DNA of 64,000 nt from Takakia lepidozioides (Eukaryota; Streptophyta; Takakiopsida; Takakiales; Takakiaceae): the NCBI GenBank assembly GCA_030704615.1, contig CM060733.1, forward strand, positions 67,890,001 through 67,954,000. Direction: 5' to 3'. Below are positions 1 to 12,634 of the stretch, one piece after another. The notes under the pieces are model-generated. The model was not told the DNA's origin and did no database searches. It saw only the letters and a list, made by a program, of their open reading frames with translations. Position 1 is the stretch's first letter. Each line of letters begins with the position of its first letter. The position numbers and the translations under genes are program-made.

Positions 1-445
1 AGAGACAAAGATTTCTAGAATTCCAATGGCCGCCGGGTATTATCCCCCTCTGCGCCATATGACCATCTTTGACTCATAGTCCAAAAATACATACTAACGT
101 ACGTGGACCCAGCCCCATCACTTCATTACTGACTGGTAATTTATCACTTAATAAATAGCCTGCTGTATTTTGTCTTCACTGCTACTCCCTCTTATCCATG
201 CCAACTGTTTGATGAACTTCCTTCTTTTCTTTCCACCTGGTAATGAGAAATCGTCATTTCATCCCCATGTTCACTCCCCAACATCCTTCCATCCTCTCAT
301 CCACCTGCAATGAAAAATCATTATTTCATCCCCATGTTCACTCCCCGACATCCTTCCATCCCGTCGTCCGAAAAACGTTATTTCATTCTGCCTGAATGAA
401 AAATCGCGTTTTCATCTCCTATTCGTGATCAAGTACCCCAAAACC
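1..445. repeat. Non-coding flank with a short tandem repeat
   Basis: I see no gene here. Between about 237 and 400 a unit of about 70 bases recurs: each copy has a 'TGAAAAATC' or 'TGAGAAATC' start, then a stretch containing 'TTTCATCCCCATGTTCACTC', then a 'CATCCTTCCATCC' end. A shortened third copy follows. It lies just downstream (on the minus strand) of the gypsy integrase C-terminus at 446-828, so it may be the 3' non-coding part of that element. Confidence 0.5.
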
Positions 446-828
446 CTAGAATCTTTGTCTTGTTTTGCATGCCTTCCGTGTTTCCCTCATCACCTCCATT
501 CGACCTACAGGTGTAAGTCCTCCATTTTTAAGCTGTCTGGCCCTCCGGACAACGCTCACTCCACTTGCAATAACTTCAAATCTCGTCGTGATCTGCTCCA
601 TTGCTTCCCTCCACTGTCCTGTAACACACAAACTCGATCTGCCTCACTCCTCATTTCTTCCTGGTGTTTGTCTACATAAGCCTGAAACTTGTATGGTCCC
701 TCCCAAGACGATTCTAAATTCCGCTTCTTCCCTAGTCGGATCATCATCACGAGCTCGCCAGGCTGCAATTCTGTAAGTCCCTTCCTTCATCTGTGTCGTT
801 GCTTGTATGCTTTCTGTTGTGCTCCCTA
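446..828 (-). pseudogene. Ty3/gypsy integrase C-terminal part, separated from its body
   Basis: Reading from 768 to 556 on the minus strand gives the small C-terminal domain that follows the integrase core in Ty3/gypsy polyproteins, recognised by 'LQPGELVMMIRLGKK' and 'SSWEGPYKF'. The body of the integrase is on the same strand at 19719-20.6 kb. If the material between 829 and 19718 is ignored, the reading frame runs on without a shift from the distal piece into this one, with two in-frame stops (TAG at the junction and TGA near 790). The gene is therefore one old, decayed copy split by a later insertion. The ORF ends at 556; 446-555 is assigned only as the probable tail. Confidence 0.75.
824..828. 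repeat. Target-site duplication CCCTA, left copy
   Basis: CCCTA directly precedes the TGTCGCGG start of the left LTR, and the same five bases directly follow the CGCGACA end of the right LTR at 19719-19723. Five-base duplications are normal for LTR retrotransposon integration. Confidence 0.88.
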
Positions 829-1149
829 TGTCGCGGCCCTTTGCCTTGAGGGCAGGGGGGGGTCGGGACACATGAGGGGCTGCCCCTGTGGTGGGGGCAG
901 CGGCAGCGATAGGTAAGGGGGGCTGAAGCACCCTTGAGTGCCCAAGGCACTCAGGGAAGCAGAGGCGCTCACTAGGTGGAGCCCCGCACACCGGGTTGCG
1001 GTGGGGGTGGCTCCACAAGGGTGGTGGTAGCTTAGTGGGACTTAGTGGGGGTGGCATAGGACCACATGGGGGCGGAGAATCTCGTGGTGGGAGCGTGGGG
1101 AGTCTGGGCTAGAAACCTCATCACGGTCCATAGGGGCCGTGGTGAGCGG
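829..1149 (+). repeat. 5' LTR, left half
   Basis: This matches 18992 to about 19311 of the 3' LTR over its whole length, apart from small indels. It stops at GGTGAGCGG, where the 3' LTR continues directly with GCCAAGACTC. The continuation is found 12 kb away at 13111. Confidence 0.93.
1141..1149. repeat. Target-site duplication of the 12-kb element, left copy
   Basis: GGTGAGCGG here corresponds to GGTGGCGG at 13103-13110. The right copy has lost one A; a shared T on the left would make it 10 bases. Duplications of 8 to 10 bases are typical of the Mutator superfamily. Confidence 0.75.
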
Positions 1150-1568
1150 CAGCGTAGCTACGGCGTGAGCCCAGCCCCGTGAGCCTGGGAGCTGAGCTCA
1201 CGTTCAAGCTTTGAAGCGTGAGCTGAGCTCACGCTTCAGGGAAGCGTGAGCGGCACGAATCTGCTGGAGAAGCAGGTCCTATAGGCGAGGATTGCAGGAA
1301 GAGGGCCTATTACCGTGGACAAAACAAAGGAGGCCACCATGCACCATGTCTGCAATGCGTGCCAAAAAAGAGGAATATGTAATATGGCAGATTTGAGCTC
1401 AGAATGATTGACACAGTTTATTTCAATTCACAGAGAGACGCTTACAATGAATCGCAAGTGCATTTGCCCTGGTTCCGTGAACGAAATGTATATGTTTGTC
1501 ATAAAATGAAAAGTCTTCACACGGCAACCTGGAAACCAGCATGGGAAGCGGGCATGGCTCGTATGTGT

Positions 1569-4500
1569 TCAAAGAGAAGTTGGCGGAGCTCTACGCGAGG
1601 TGTCCCGCTGCAGAAGGGTGATGACTTCTCCGTAGCCTAGTGTGGCTTGGTGAATGAATTGGTCTCTCTTACCGTCGCAACACATAATTACAAGGTATAT
1701 GTAATATTGATGCTTGCAGGGGACCCACTTCCCTCTCATGCCGAGAGCGCCCTCACGCATCGTTACAAAATCCGGACAAGTGCACGATGGGAAATTCCCG
1801 ATGGTAACTTGATATTCTTTGGCATGAAGAACTGAGCCAATTGACAGCACTGTGTAAATCCGTCCATACCCCGGGAAGGGACTTCGGTGATACGAGTCAC
1901 CCGAGCCTGCAAAATTCTAGCCGATTCCATCTTGCATTCGTGATCTGCACCCGAAGCAACACGGCGCACTGTTTTTCCATCTCTTTTTGTTGGGTGGGAG
2001 TCGGCACCGGGTGGAGGCATTGTCGGAGCATGTGGCACATCTGTGCCGACAGTGCATAAGGGCACCACCCGGGACCGTGCAAGACAAAACCCTCCCTCCT
2101 CCAGCATGCTTATCTCGGTTGAGGACAGCGATGTCCCAATTTTCACAGGCCAAATTGCGGGGGGAGGGGGCTTCATTATCACGGAAGGACGAACTGTTCC
2201 CTTCACGCATCGTGCCATATCGTCTGGGCAGAACCAAAACTTGTGCTCTTTTGACTCCCCACTATGATAAGGTCGGAACAACCCTGTGAATGTTGGAGCT
2301 GGAGTCCCCCTGGAGCCTTTGCATATTTTTGATTTGCATTTCTTGAATGAGGGGGTCCGAATTGCCATGCAAGCCACTCTAGATCCTGGTGGGGTGCGTT
2401 CTATATGCCAGTCACTATCAATGCAATCAGATTCCTGCACCATGGCCACCACCTCCTCCAATGGGATTCCCGCTGCTATGCTTGCATGTTCTGCACCTGC
2501 TCCACAGGAGGAGGACCCACCTGGGAAGGGGCCGGCACAGGACTTAGTCTGCACTGGAGACACCTTTGGCACAGAGAAATTGACCCTGTCTGGCCTATGG
2601 GAATCTCCATCTGACCCTGGAAGAGTGTTTAATTTCCTTTTGCATGATCCAAATCTTTCCTCGCCTTCCAAATGGGGGAGCCTGGATTGCAGAGGGGAGC
2701 CTTCAGTGCACCTGTTTAGAGCTCTGGCCATCTTTGACGGGTCTCCGGACCTACTCGCAGCCCTTAGCATCAACAAAGTCGTATCGGGGCCCTTCCCTCC
2801 ACCCCGTCCCATCAGAAAATTGCGGTACCTGGTTTGTTGTGTAAGTGCCCGCACCATGTCATCAGCAGTGGCCACATACAAGTCACGACCTGCTTTGGTA
2901 GACTGCTGCATCCAGGCGTTGTGAACAGTCTCTGCCAAATTACACGATGGCATGTCGGCCAAGTCCTCCAAGGACATGTCCTGCAGGAGGCATTGCATGG
3001 AAATGTGAGGAAGGAAAAGAAATGGTAGAGGTTCTTCAAGTGACAATCGAACAACCCCAAATGAACAGGCACGATGCAAAGTGCAATTTGTGTTTAAGGA
3101 AAACTTGTGAGGCTTACCGTCGTCATGAAAGCTCCCCACTGTCTGTACCTGAAGTGCCAGAAAACCAACCAGTCCTCCAACTCCTTCAGGTGGATACCTG
3201 TAGCAGCACCAGAGGAGAACCACCAAGCCCGGATTGCCTGGTAAGTGCTCTCAGCTTCTCCCATTGAGGTGGCATTCTTGTACTTCAGACAGAGCCTTCT
3301 ATGCTCCAACTGAAGGTCAGGGCGAATGCAGCGCTTTGTATGACGTGCCAGAGATTGACTCCAATGGAAGAGGCATGTGCGCTCCCTATTTTCCATTGGG
3401 ACCTTAGGATCCCCCGAACCAAACACGCGCCGCACTGCATTGAAATTTGCCTGTGCACTATCAGCCATGAAGCCCGCAAAATTTGTGTTCTGTATTCCAT
3501 TGCGCTGCATGACGGCCAGGAGGGAATTCCACATGAGCATCTGGGATTCAGTGTCCTCCGACTGCATATCACAAATTGCTATGGAGAGCACACGCTGGTA
3601 CGCTGGATCATACACATGGCACGCCATGGTTGTCCAACCCTTCACCCGTTTGCAGTGATCAAACATTAACCAACATTTAGCCAAATCTCCTCCAGGTTGC
3701 ATTCGGCGGACAATGCTCACACCACTGCCTTGGCCCACAGCGGACATCTTGAACAAATACACTTTGGACGAGCCCTGGCCAGGGAAGATACTGTTTTGAA
3801 TGAATTCATAGCGACTCCTCCGTTTGAGGTCCATAATGTTGTCCATGAATCCAGCAGTGCCTGTGCCCATTCTGAGTGCATTCACCTGGTTTCGAATATT
3901 GGGAGAGCTCAACACGGAGAAATGGTCCATGACTGCCTCAAGGGAATCTGCATCCAGCATTGGTTGTGTCGCATCCCCTTCACCCAGTATGTGTTTTTCC
4001 AGGAATGCCTTGCTAGCTGCAAGCGCTATAGCAGAAGGTGTTGCACAAGGGGCATTGTGGAACTCTTGCTTCAGTAGATTTTCTAGCGATGTCCACGCTA
4101 TCCCTGCAACTCCCTTTGGACACAGGATGCTCGTGTGCACCCATATGAATGCAGGCACGAGTCATTGTCTTGCATCGATGTGCCACCTGATACATACGAG
4201 CGTGGCAAACAGAAACACAGGACGGGGAAAGTTTGCAGAACCTGCACACAAAAGTATTGGTCTTGGGAGGTGCAAGCCCTGGGGTGAAAGGATTCAGGGG
4301 CACACCTTCCCACTCACTTTCGTTTGGCTGAGCGCTGTTTCTCAGCCGAGGGCAAGAAATATTCAGGCACTTGCAATGCCCAACGCAAACCGACCTCCGA
4401 AATTTCAAGCCAATGTCGTTATGGATGTTCGACGTTTTTGTCCTGCACCAAGGATGTCCGTCATGTTTCTTGTCCATGCCCTGCAGAAGCCCAGCCAGTC

Positions 4501-5565
4501 CACTGGAAGACGTGGGAGGGTTGAGCTCAAACAAGATGTCCCCATCAAACTGAGCTGGCACGTATTGAACCCGTTGCACTGGAAGGGACTCCCAATCAAC
4601 AAAACGTAGCTCGCTCTTGCACCCAGGCACACCTGCGAGGGCTTTCAATTTTGGAATGACACTCGTTATCTCTTGCAATTCGTCATCATCCAATAAGGGA
4701 GTTTGCACTGGCGGAGGAATCTCAGAAACATCCTCCGAGGACGAGTCTGAAAGAGTCACGAAGGTAGTGGATGTGCTCACCTCTTGTTTCACACAGGAAC
4801 TGTGCCCTTCTGTTGCACGACCGATGCTGCAGTGCCAGGGGTAACGACTGATCCTGCTGATTGTCTTCTCTCTTTTCCAAGGACACGGTATGTTCCTGGA
4901 AGGACTCTCCACTTCCTTCCACACTCGCCAACCAAAGGTTTCTCCAAGTGCCCAGAATCCAAATTCCCATCCTCGTCATACACCTCTTTCTGAACAAGCA
5001 GAGAACCCAACTCCAGCGGGAACACTGTAACCAGCTCATCCTCATGAACAACTGCATACCCATCGTCGTCTGCAGTGGCAGTCAGTGGAAGAGTACCTGC
5101 ATTGGAATGGAATCGAGCGAGTGCATCTCGCTCCCTCGACATGTTTTCCATCACTGAACGAAACTGGCGATTCAGAACGGAATCCCCGAACTGAGAGCCC
5201 GTAATTATCGAAAGTGGAAATACCACAAGCAAACTGAGGTCAACAAGGGTAGCACCAAACCAAAGGCTGCCGGCGATGCATGCAAAGGATGTAGGGATGA
5301 CGTGCACCTTCACCTCCCACCAACCAGAAAAACTGTTTTGAAAGACCAGAGCCACAAGAAGCCGTGCTGTTTTTGGATGGAAAACAAACCCTGAAAATGA
5401 CATGAAACCATCCATTATGAAATGACGGCAACAACCCTGGAGAGCAGTAAACAGGAAGATCCGATTGTAATGAGATTGTGTTGTGCCAGAATAGCACAGA
5501 ACAAACACTGACACTCCAAGAGATACCTCGCACGAATGTGTGCAACACATGGTCATATCCGACAC
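1569..5565 (-). CDS. MULE-type transposase with SWIM zinc finger (family A)
   Basis: This is the likely DDE transposase of the 12-kb element. In coding order there is: an N-terminal part with a Met at 5151 (the open frame extends to 5565, so the start is uncertain); a Cys/His-rich region near 4.1-4.4 kb ('CRFCKLSPSC'); a MULE core near 3.3-3.7 kb with 'CHVYDPAYQ', 'GFMADSAQANFNAVRRVF' and 'CLFHWSQ'; an intron with donor near 3113 and acceptor near 2981; a helical segment 'CNLAETVHNAW'; a second Cys cluster near 2.2-2.3 kb ('PAPTFTGLFR', 'FWFCPDD'); and a SWIM finger at 1.57-1.85 kb ('CTCPDF', then 'CKHQYY'). A frame change near 4.8-4.9 kb and another near 1.8 kb must be introns or lesions. 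Assignment of the third catalytic acidic residue is not certain. The family is well supported; integrity is not. Confidence 0.75.
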
Positions 5566-6085
5566 AATCCTTTATACCGAATGACCCCATGGGGACGGTC
5601 ACGGCAAAATGAAAACCACAGGGCAGGCAGTACAACACACGTGGATGCATATGTGAAGCATAACAATTATTGCGAATCTGGAAGAACTGCTCGGAATTGA
5701 AAAAGCACTACATTTCTACGGCACATTCGAATTTGAAAGAAGGCAAGGAGGCCGCCATGTATTGGCAGGCGGCGAAGTACATCTGACATATATCGCAAAT
5801 GCATGCAACGGATGTTCTTTTTCTTCGGCGCTTTATTAGCTGGGTAATACAAAGACGCCAAAATGGATGAATTCCGTTCGCACACAATATCAACACCCGC
5901 ATCCAAATACGGTTGACAACGTCCATTTTTATTTTTGTTACATGCGATACCAGCACTTGTTGCAAACGTCAAACTGGAGAGCTCCAGGGGCATCGTGGGG
6001 AGCCCTTGTTTCCAGCGGAGGAGAAAGAGAAGGAAGTCATTATACTTCACGAGTTCTAGAAACAGGAATAGAGCTAGATATAGAA
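5566..6085. other. Spacer between divergent element genes
   Basis: The region between the transposase start and the first plus-strand coding candidate contains no recognisable domain. As the head-to-head intergenic part of the element, it is where a divergent promoter would lie. I do not see a clear TATA box. Confidence 0.3.
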
Positions 6086-6396
6086 TGAGGATGGAAAGAG
6101 TGGAGGAAGAGGAAAAGGAGGAAGAAGAGGGAATACAGGAAAGTGTGGCGATGGAGGAGCAGGAATCTGGAGAAGAACAACAACCCACCATAGTTCCAGG
6201 AACAGGCGAGGAGGACACTGCGTCTGAGGGAGAGACAGACGACATGGAGGAAGATGTTGACACTGGCCTCACGAAGAATCTGACTACGGGAAAGAGGAAG
6301 GGGGAGAGGCTCACCTACATAGTCGGCGAAGAGAGCAGCCCGAAGCGGAAAGGGTCCCCGGCAATTGGGGAGTCTTCTCGAGTAGCCACGAAAAAG
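6086..6396 (+). CDS. Candidate acidic first exon of the methyltransferase-like gene
   Basis: An open frame from ATG 6086 encodes a strongly acidic stretch rich in Glu and Asp, followed by a basic patch ('GKRKGERL', 'VATKKVK'). A donor-like GTAAAA follows AAG at 6396, and splicing in phase to the acceptor TTGCAG at 8536 would join it to the 8537 exon without a frame change. In that model the palindrome array sits inside the first intron. The join is only inferred, and the frame also runs on to a stop at 6453. It could be a separate small acidic protein. Confidence 0.35.
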
Positions 6397-6469
6397 GTAA
6401 AATCTACAGGACCCACATTTGTGAAGAATTCGGCCTTCAAGGCAGGTATTTGAGAAAGAAGAACCATTC

Positions 6470-8450
6470 AGTGGCAGCTCAAACAGTGTGCGTTGCCGCA
6501 CACTGTTTGAGCTGCACATGTCACTGTTTAAGGGTGCAAAATTCTTCCTTCAACGACACCTTTCTGAGGATGAAATGAACCTTCACTTCCAGCTCAAACA
6601 GTGTGCGGCAACGCACACTGTTTGAGCAGATCTTTTCAATGTTTTAGGGTGCAAAATTTGGCCTTGCAGTCAGTTATCTGCGGGTGAAATGAACCCTTCA
6701 CTGCCAGCTCAAACAGTGTGCGGCAACGCACACTGTTTGAGCTGAACATTTCAATGTTTTAGGGTGCAAAATTTGGACTTCAGGGGCACCTATCTGAGGA
6801 TGAAATGAACCCTTCACTGCCAGCTCAAACAGTGTGCGTTGCCGCACACTGTTTGAGCTGAACATTTCAATGTTTTAGGGTGCAAAATTTGGACTTCAGG
6901 GGCACCTATCTGAGGATGAAATGAACCCTTCACTGTCAGCTCAAACAGTGTGCGGCAACGCACACTGTTTGAGCTGAACATTTCAATGTTTTAGGGTGCA
7001 AAATTTGGACTTCAGGGGCACCTATCTGAGGATGAAATGAACCCTTCACTGTCAGAACTCTGTTTGAGCTGTTTCAATGTTTCAGGGTGCAAAATTTGGA
7101 CTTCAGGGGCACCTGAAATGAACCCTTCACTGTCAGCCAGTGTGCGGCAACGCACACTGTTTGAGCTGAACATTTCAATGTTTTCGGGTGCAAAATTTGG
7201 ACTTCAGGGGCACCTGAGGATGAAATGAACCCTTCACTGTCAGCTCAAACAGTGTGCGGCAACGCACACTGTTTGAGCTGAACATTTCAATGTTTTTAGG
7301 GTGCAAAATTTGGTCTTGGGTCTGTTATCTGAGGGTGAAATGAACCCTTCACTGCCAGCTCAACAGTGTGCGGCAACGCACACTGTTTGAGCTGAACATT
7401 TCAATGTTTCAGGGTGCAAATTTGGACTTCAGGGGCACCTATCTGAAATGAACCCTTCACTGCCAGCTCAACAGTGTGCGGCAACGCACACTGTTTGAGC
7501 TGAACATTTCAATGTTTCAGGGTGCAAAATTTGGACTTCAGGGGCACCTATGAGGATGAAATGAACCCTTCACTGTCAGCCCAAACAGTGTGCGGCAACG
7601 CACACTGTTTGAGCTGAACATTTCAATGTTTCGGGTGCAAAATTTGGACTTCAGGGGCACCTATCTGAGGATGAAATGAACCCTTCACTGTCAGCCAAAC
7701 AGTGTGCGGCAACGCACACTGTTTGAGCTGAACATTTCAATGTTTTAGGGTGCAAAACTGTGAGGTTGAAATGGTGTGCGGCAACGCACACTGTTTGAGC
7801 ATTCAATGTTTTGGTGCAAAATTTGGTCTTGCTGTCTGTTATCTGGGGTGAAATGAACCCTTCACTGCCAGCTCAACAGTGTGCGGCAACGCACACTGTT
7901 TGAGCTGAACATTTCAATTTCTGGGTGCAAAATTTGGACTTCAGGGGCACCTATTTGAGGATGAAATGAACCCTTCACTGTCAGCCCAAACAGTGTGCGG
8001 CAACGCACACTGTTTGAGCTGAACATTTCAATGTTTCTGGGTGCAAAATTTGGACTTCAGGGGCACCTATGTGAGGATGAAATGAACCCTTCACTGTCAG
8101 CCCAAACAGTGTGCGGCAACGCACACTGTTTGAGCTGAACATTTCAATGTTTTTAGGGTGCAAAATTTGGTCTTCATCATTTCTGGGATAAAATGAACCC
8201 TTCACTGTCAGCTCAAACAGTCTGCGGAACCGCACACTGTTTTAGCAGAACATATCAATATTGAAGGGCGCAACCTTCGGCCCTCATGGGCACATATCTG
8301 AGGATGAAATGAATCCTTTACTGCCAGCTCAAACAGTGTGCGGCAACGCACACTGTTTGAGCAGAACTTTTCAATGTTCTTTCCCTGTGAAAATCGGGAA
8401 CATAGGGCAGGTCCGTGAGGATCAATGAACACTTACCTGGCAGCTCAAAG
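6470..8450. repeat. Palindrome array A, about 17 units
   Basis: Units of about 115 bases are repeated about 17 to 18 times. Each carries a long near-perfect palindrome with the inner 18 bases GTGTGCGGCAACGCACAC, extended on both sides by CTCAAACA and TGTTTGAG. Each also carries a smaller inverted repeat AACATTTCAATGTT and an A/T-rich stretch 'GGGTGCAAAATTTGG'. The centre occurs in both orientations (GCAA or TTGC). Spacers vary and several are shortened, whereas the palindrome is nearly unchanged. One unit near 7050 has lost most of it, and the last, near 8440, is decayed. Confidence 0.93.
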
Positions 8451-8536
8451 AACATTACCTGTTTGATCCCACTTTTTCATGCATCAGTCGACGTTTCATT
8501 CCTCTCTTATAAGAATTTGAGTGAACAACCTTGCAG

Positions 8537-11500
8537 GAGAAAATGCAAAGTGTGGCGGATGAGGTCCCTCAGGGTCAGGGGAAGGAGACCATAGTTGATG
8601 TTGACGATGAGTTTTATGAAAGCAAAGCCGCTGAGATGCTGGGGGGTCAAAAGGTGAACTCTCAGCTTGTGGTTCAAAGTATGCTTGCTCCTGGTGGGAG
8701 GTTGAAGATTCCCCTGTGTAGGTTGGTTTCCATGCCCGTCGTTCGTCCACCCCTTGTCAAAGACATTCTCAAGCTGGAGGCCGAGTTTGTTCATGGGTAT
8801 TTGGATGGATCCGCAGTCTTTTACGTTTCTACTAGGGATTCTAGAGGTAACGAGCTCCTTGTGGATGAGTCAATCGTCGACTCCTGGGACCCCATTTGGA
8901 GACAGGTGAACGAATCCTTCGAACTTCTTCCTCTCCAGGAAACCTTCCACCCAGGTTATTCTCGGGAAGATGTTTCACGTTTGGGATGGCAACCACGGTT
9001 GCTTGCATGGATGGCTGTCATTGGGAGGCTGCACTCACAAGAGGAAGAGTGGCATTACTCTGTTCGATCGATGGTGCTTGATTGTGACGACAACATGATG
9101 GGGTCTTCTGACGGCAATGAATGTGTGAACAGGTTTGGTTTTCATTGTACATGTGCACTTCTGGTTCCGTTCTTCCTTGATTCAAGTCCTTGAATTACAT
9201 TCTGAAATTCAGATATCATTCTGCAGGGGACGGAGACATCGCATGTCAAAACGAGTCTGGTTCACAACTGTACAGGATACAAAGGATCGGGCAGATGCCT
9301 TGACCAACTTCAAGACAATCCTTTTGGCAGAGATGTATAAGAAATGCGAAAGCTCCAAGACACTTCGGAAACGTGGGTACTCGTTGACCCGTGAGGCTTT
9401 CATGGAGTACATGTATACGGTGAGATACATCTTCCTTCATCTGGCCTTTCCATATTCCTGCTTCCACATGTTTGTTTCTGTCTGTCTCCCTTGACCTTGG
9501 ATTGATGCAACCTCTTTGCATTCCCTTGCAGCAAGACATTGCAGATGCAGGGGAGCGTGGCAAACTGGAATACTACAGCTCTACCCCTGAGAGAGAAGGA
9601 CAGCAAAGGGGTTGAAAAGTCACATCCAGAAGGAGATGAACGCTACAAGAAGGACAATAATGAGTGCTTTTGTGAAGCAGTTGAGAATTGCCGACCCATC
9701 ATTCGGGCCGCAGTTTCTCCTGGAGATAAAAAACCATTATAACAAGCCAGGCAAGCCGGAGATGGCCCAGGAGAAGTTGCACAGTGTCTACCGCCGTCGT
9801 GTCTTCTGAACAGAAAGTGGCTACAGATATGGAACTCCGATCCCACAGTTAGGGATACCCACATGTTCCCAAGGCCAGAGAAAGAGAAGAAGACCCAGCG
9901 TGTCGTTCCTGTCAGTGACAATGTGCTAGACACCTGGCTTCACAAGGCCACTTACTGGAGCCAGGTGTGATGTCCTCTCGTATCTCACTTTCTTTTCTCT
10001 TTTCCTGTCCTTTCTTCCCATTGCCTCTTACATTCGCTGTGATTGTTTTTGGGTTCATTCTTCCATTTCAATTTTTTTGCAGTTGGAAGAAAGGGCCCGA
10101 TCGGTTCTGCATACTCAGCTGGCTGACTATGGCATCACTATGACAGCTCCGAAGGTCTCCTTCGAAGCATACATGAGGAAATGGAGAGCCACAGTGTGGC
10201 ACTCTGGTTTCTTTAGAGAGTTCAGCAAGGAGGGTGGCATCAGTCGAACAAATGAGCTTGACCAGCAGGAAAAAGGAGAGGAAGCCTGGAAACGATGCCT
10301 TTACAGGTGCACACCCTTGCACTCTTTACTTGTGTTGTGGTTGCAATGTGTTGTGTGGCATACTATTTAAGGGGGTCTTCCTGGTGTGATGAAAAAGCTG
10401 GGACACACAATATGTGCATTGGAAAATGAGGCTGTGTCTGTTCTGCAGGTACATTAAGTTTGTTCTCCTGGAAGAGAATTGCTTGGACAAACATCCAGAT
10501 TTCGTGGACCTTTGGCTTGTCCCTGCTGGCAACCAGACCATGTTCACTGCTTGGATCTTGCATGACTGGGGCCCAGACCATCTTTCTTCTTGTGGTGGTA
10601 TTTGGATTGCCCTCCTTCAGAGACCCAGCTGTGGAGGTGTCTTTGAGGAGAGAGAATGACCGTATTGCAGCCACTGCCGCAGCAGCGGACCTCGACATTC
10701 ATGAGCGTAATCTGAGGACTCTTGCAGAGAAGGAGCCTCCCGCTCAGGATACCCGGGTAGAGGAAGAAAGGCAAAGGGAAAGATGTTGCTGGTGTTGTGG
10801 GGAAGGGAAGGGGTAGAGGGAAGGTGGCACAAGGGCAGGGAAGTGTTGCAGCTATTGGCCCTGTGGAGCATGTCCAGCAGACTCCACCGCATGGTAGGGG
10901 ATCCGGGAGAAAAAACAAGGGGGTGGTTGATCCCAAGGACCCGTACCATGCAGTGGAACATCCCACGAGGGTCATTCGTCCAACCAGGTTGGAGATTGCC
11001 AACGTCGGGTTCCTTGCCATGATGGAGTCGAAGAAATCTGATTACAAGGGCGAGCCATCACCAATGTGGGAGAGGATTGTCGAGTTCCTCAGCACGGTGC
11101 GTGTTCTCTTTGGGTTCTGTGGCTTCTGCTCTCTTTGTCTGCTGTGGGCATGGATCGTTTATAACTTGTCAGAATTCCATTTTTTTGTTTGCAGGCTAAA
11201 ATGACCAAATCGTGGGTGAACGGGAAGGAGAAGCCATATGCAGCCGAACTCATCATCTTGGACATCCTGATGGGTTGGCAGTCCCGGATATCCCCCATCG
11301 GGTGCTTGTCCAGGTTGGAATGCATTTGATGAGCGCTACAGGCGGTGGTGGGTTTTTCCTTTGCAACTTCTTCCTTTCCGATGCAGGTGTTTTGGTTGCT
11401 CATCCAGTCCATCGATGTTCGGTGTCGCCGTGCCCTTGCCAGCTATTTGAAAGCCTCGGGCATGAGAGTCGTGAAGACATGGAATTGTGTGAACAGCATG

Positions 11501-12634
11501 TACCTTACGAAGGGGGATCGTCCGGGAGAGATGGTGAGTTTCCCTTCTTCTTCCTCTTCTTTTTTGTTCTGGGATTGTGTTTGTATAGGTCGCTCGAACT
11601 CATATAGGGGCCCGATTTTTTTTTGGTTCTTAGTTCCTTGTGGATGTCATGTTCGCAGACTCGTCTGTTTGAAGCTGTTTGTCTCGTCCGGGTGCATCCA
11701 CCAACGACTCCGGCCGGCATTACGGAGTTTGCCATCACTCACGGGGCAAGTTCATAGATGACAGGACAGATCCTCCCACAGATGACATGCATCACAACTA
11801 CGTCGACAGCAACGTGTGCTTGCGAAGGGGGAATGGGGTTCCTTGGAGAGGGGCGAGGGAGAGGAGCCCGGTTTTCATTCAAACGATTGTGGAGTGTTGC
11901 ACCTACACAGACGCCAGAGTTCTGGATTTGTCGATGGGCACAGGTTCGTCTCTTCAACATTCACATTTCATGAGGTTTGATTGAGCTTGCACTTTCAGCA
12001 CTTTCCACCGTTCCGAATGTGGTCTTCAATGTCTGCTTACTTCATTCTATTCCACTGCAGGTGCTTCGTACCATGCTTGCAAGGCCAGTGCGCGACATCT
12101 CTTTGGGATTGAAGGGGATGCTGAGATTTACAAGAACCTCCTGGGGTTGGGTGGACACACTTCTCAGTCCTTCCGAAGCCCCGTCCCGCTGATACTGATA
12201 CAGAGGAGACTTCTGACAAGGAGCTGGACTCCGACTTTGCCTGTGAGTAAGTTCAAACCGTGCATGCTTGCATTGTTGTTTCAATATCGAGAATCGCTAA
12301 TCTTGAGGCAAAGTGCACATGGGAGACATCCTCTTCGTTGGACTTGTGCATTGCATCATTGTGTTAAAAATGGGATTTTGTGGACATGTGTAGGAGTCCG
12401 CGTGCTTCCACTTGCCCTCCTGGGCTATCACACCTATTTGGACTTGTTTTCAGTCCTCCTCGGTCTTGTGTGCTACCTGTCTATGCGGAGGCACTCGCAG
12501 CAAGCATGTCCGTTCATGGCACTCAGAGTCCACCTTGCGATGGCCTTCGTAGAACACGTGGTGTTGGGGCCAGAATCTTTGTAGATGACATAGCACAGGA
12601 GGTGGACACTGATTGTGATGACTGCGACACTTGA
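8537..12634 (+). CDS. Element-borne multi-exon protein with DNA methyltransferase-like C-terminus
   Basis: Exons read as 8537-9132, 9227-9419, 9532-9964, 10083-10306, 10449-11096, 11195-11313, 11387-11533, 11659-11943, 12061-12242 and about 12390-12634, most with good GT-AG borders (several acceptors are TTGCAG or CTGCAG). The N-terminal 450 or so residues belong to no family I know but have a relative at 51.5-53.3 kb. The C-terminal part resembles permuted (beta-class) DNA amino-methyltransferases: a possible catalytic-loop region 'AAELIILDILMGW' near 11.25 kb, then 'VHPPTTPAGITEF', then the cofactor motif 'VLDLSMGTG' and, after an intron, 'HLFGIEGDAEIY'. The expected DPPY/SPPY is not intact. 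Frame changes near 9610, 10650 and 11750 suggest lesions or missed introns. Function is inferred. Confidence 0.6.

Noticed and set aside
4789-5565. Membrane protein suggested by hydrophobic stretches
   Set aside because: The hydrophobic part lies upstream of the likely transposase start and probably reflects non-coding sequence read in an open frame.
6470-8450. Possible CRISPR-like array
   Set aside because: The repeat is a long palindrome in units whose spacers are themselves repeated and homologous to each other, so this is a tandem satellite-type array, not a repeat-unique spacer structure; the context is eukaryotic.
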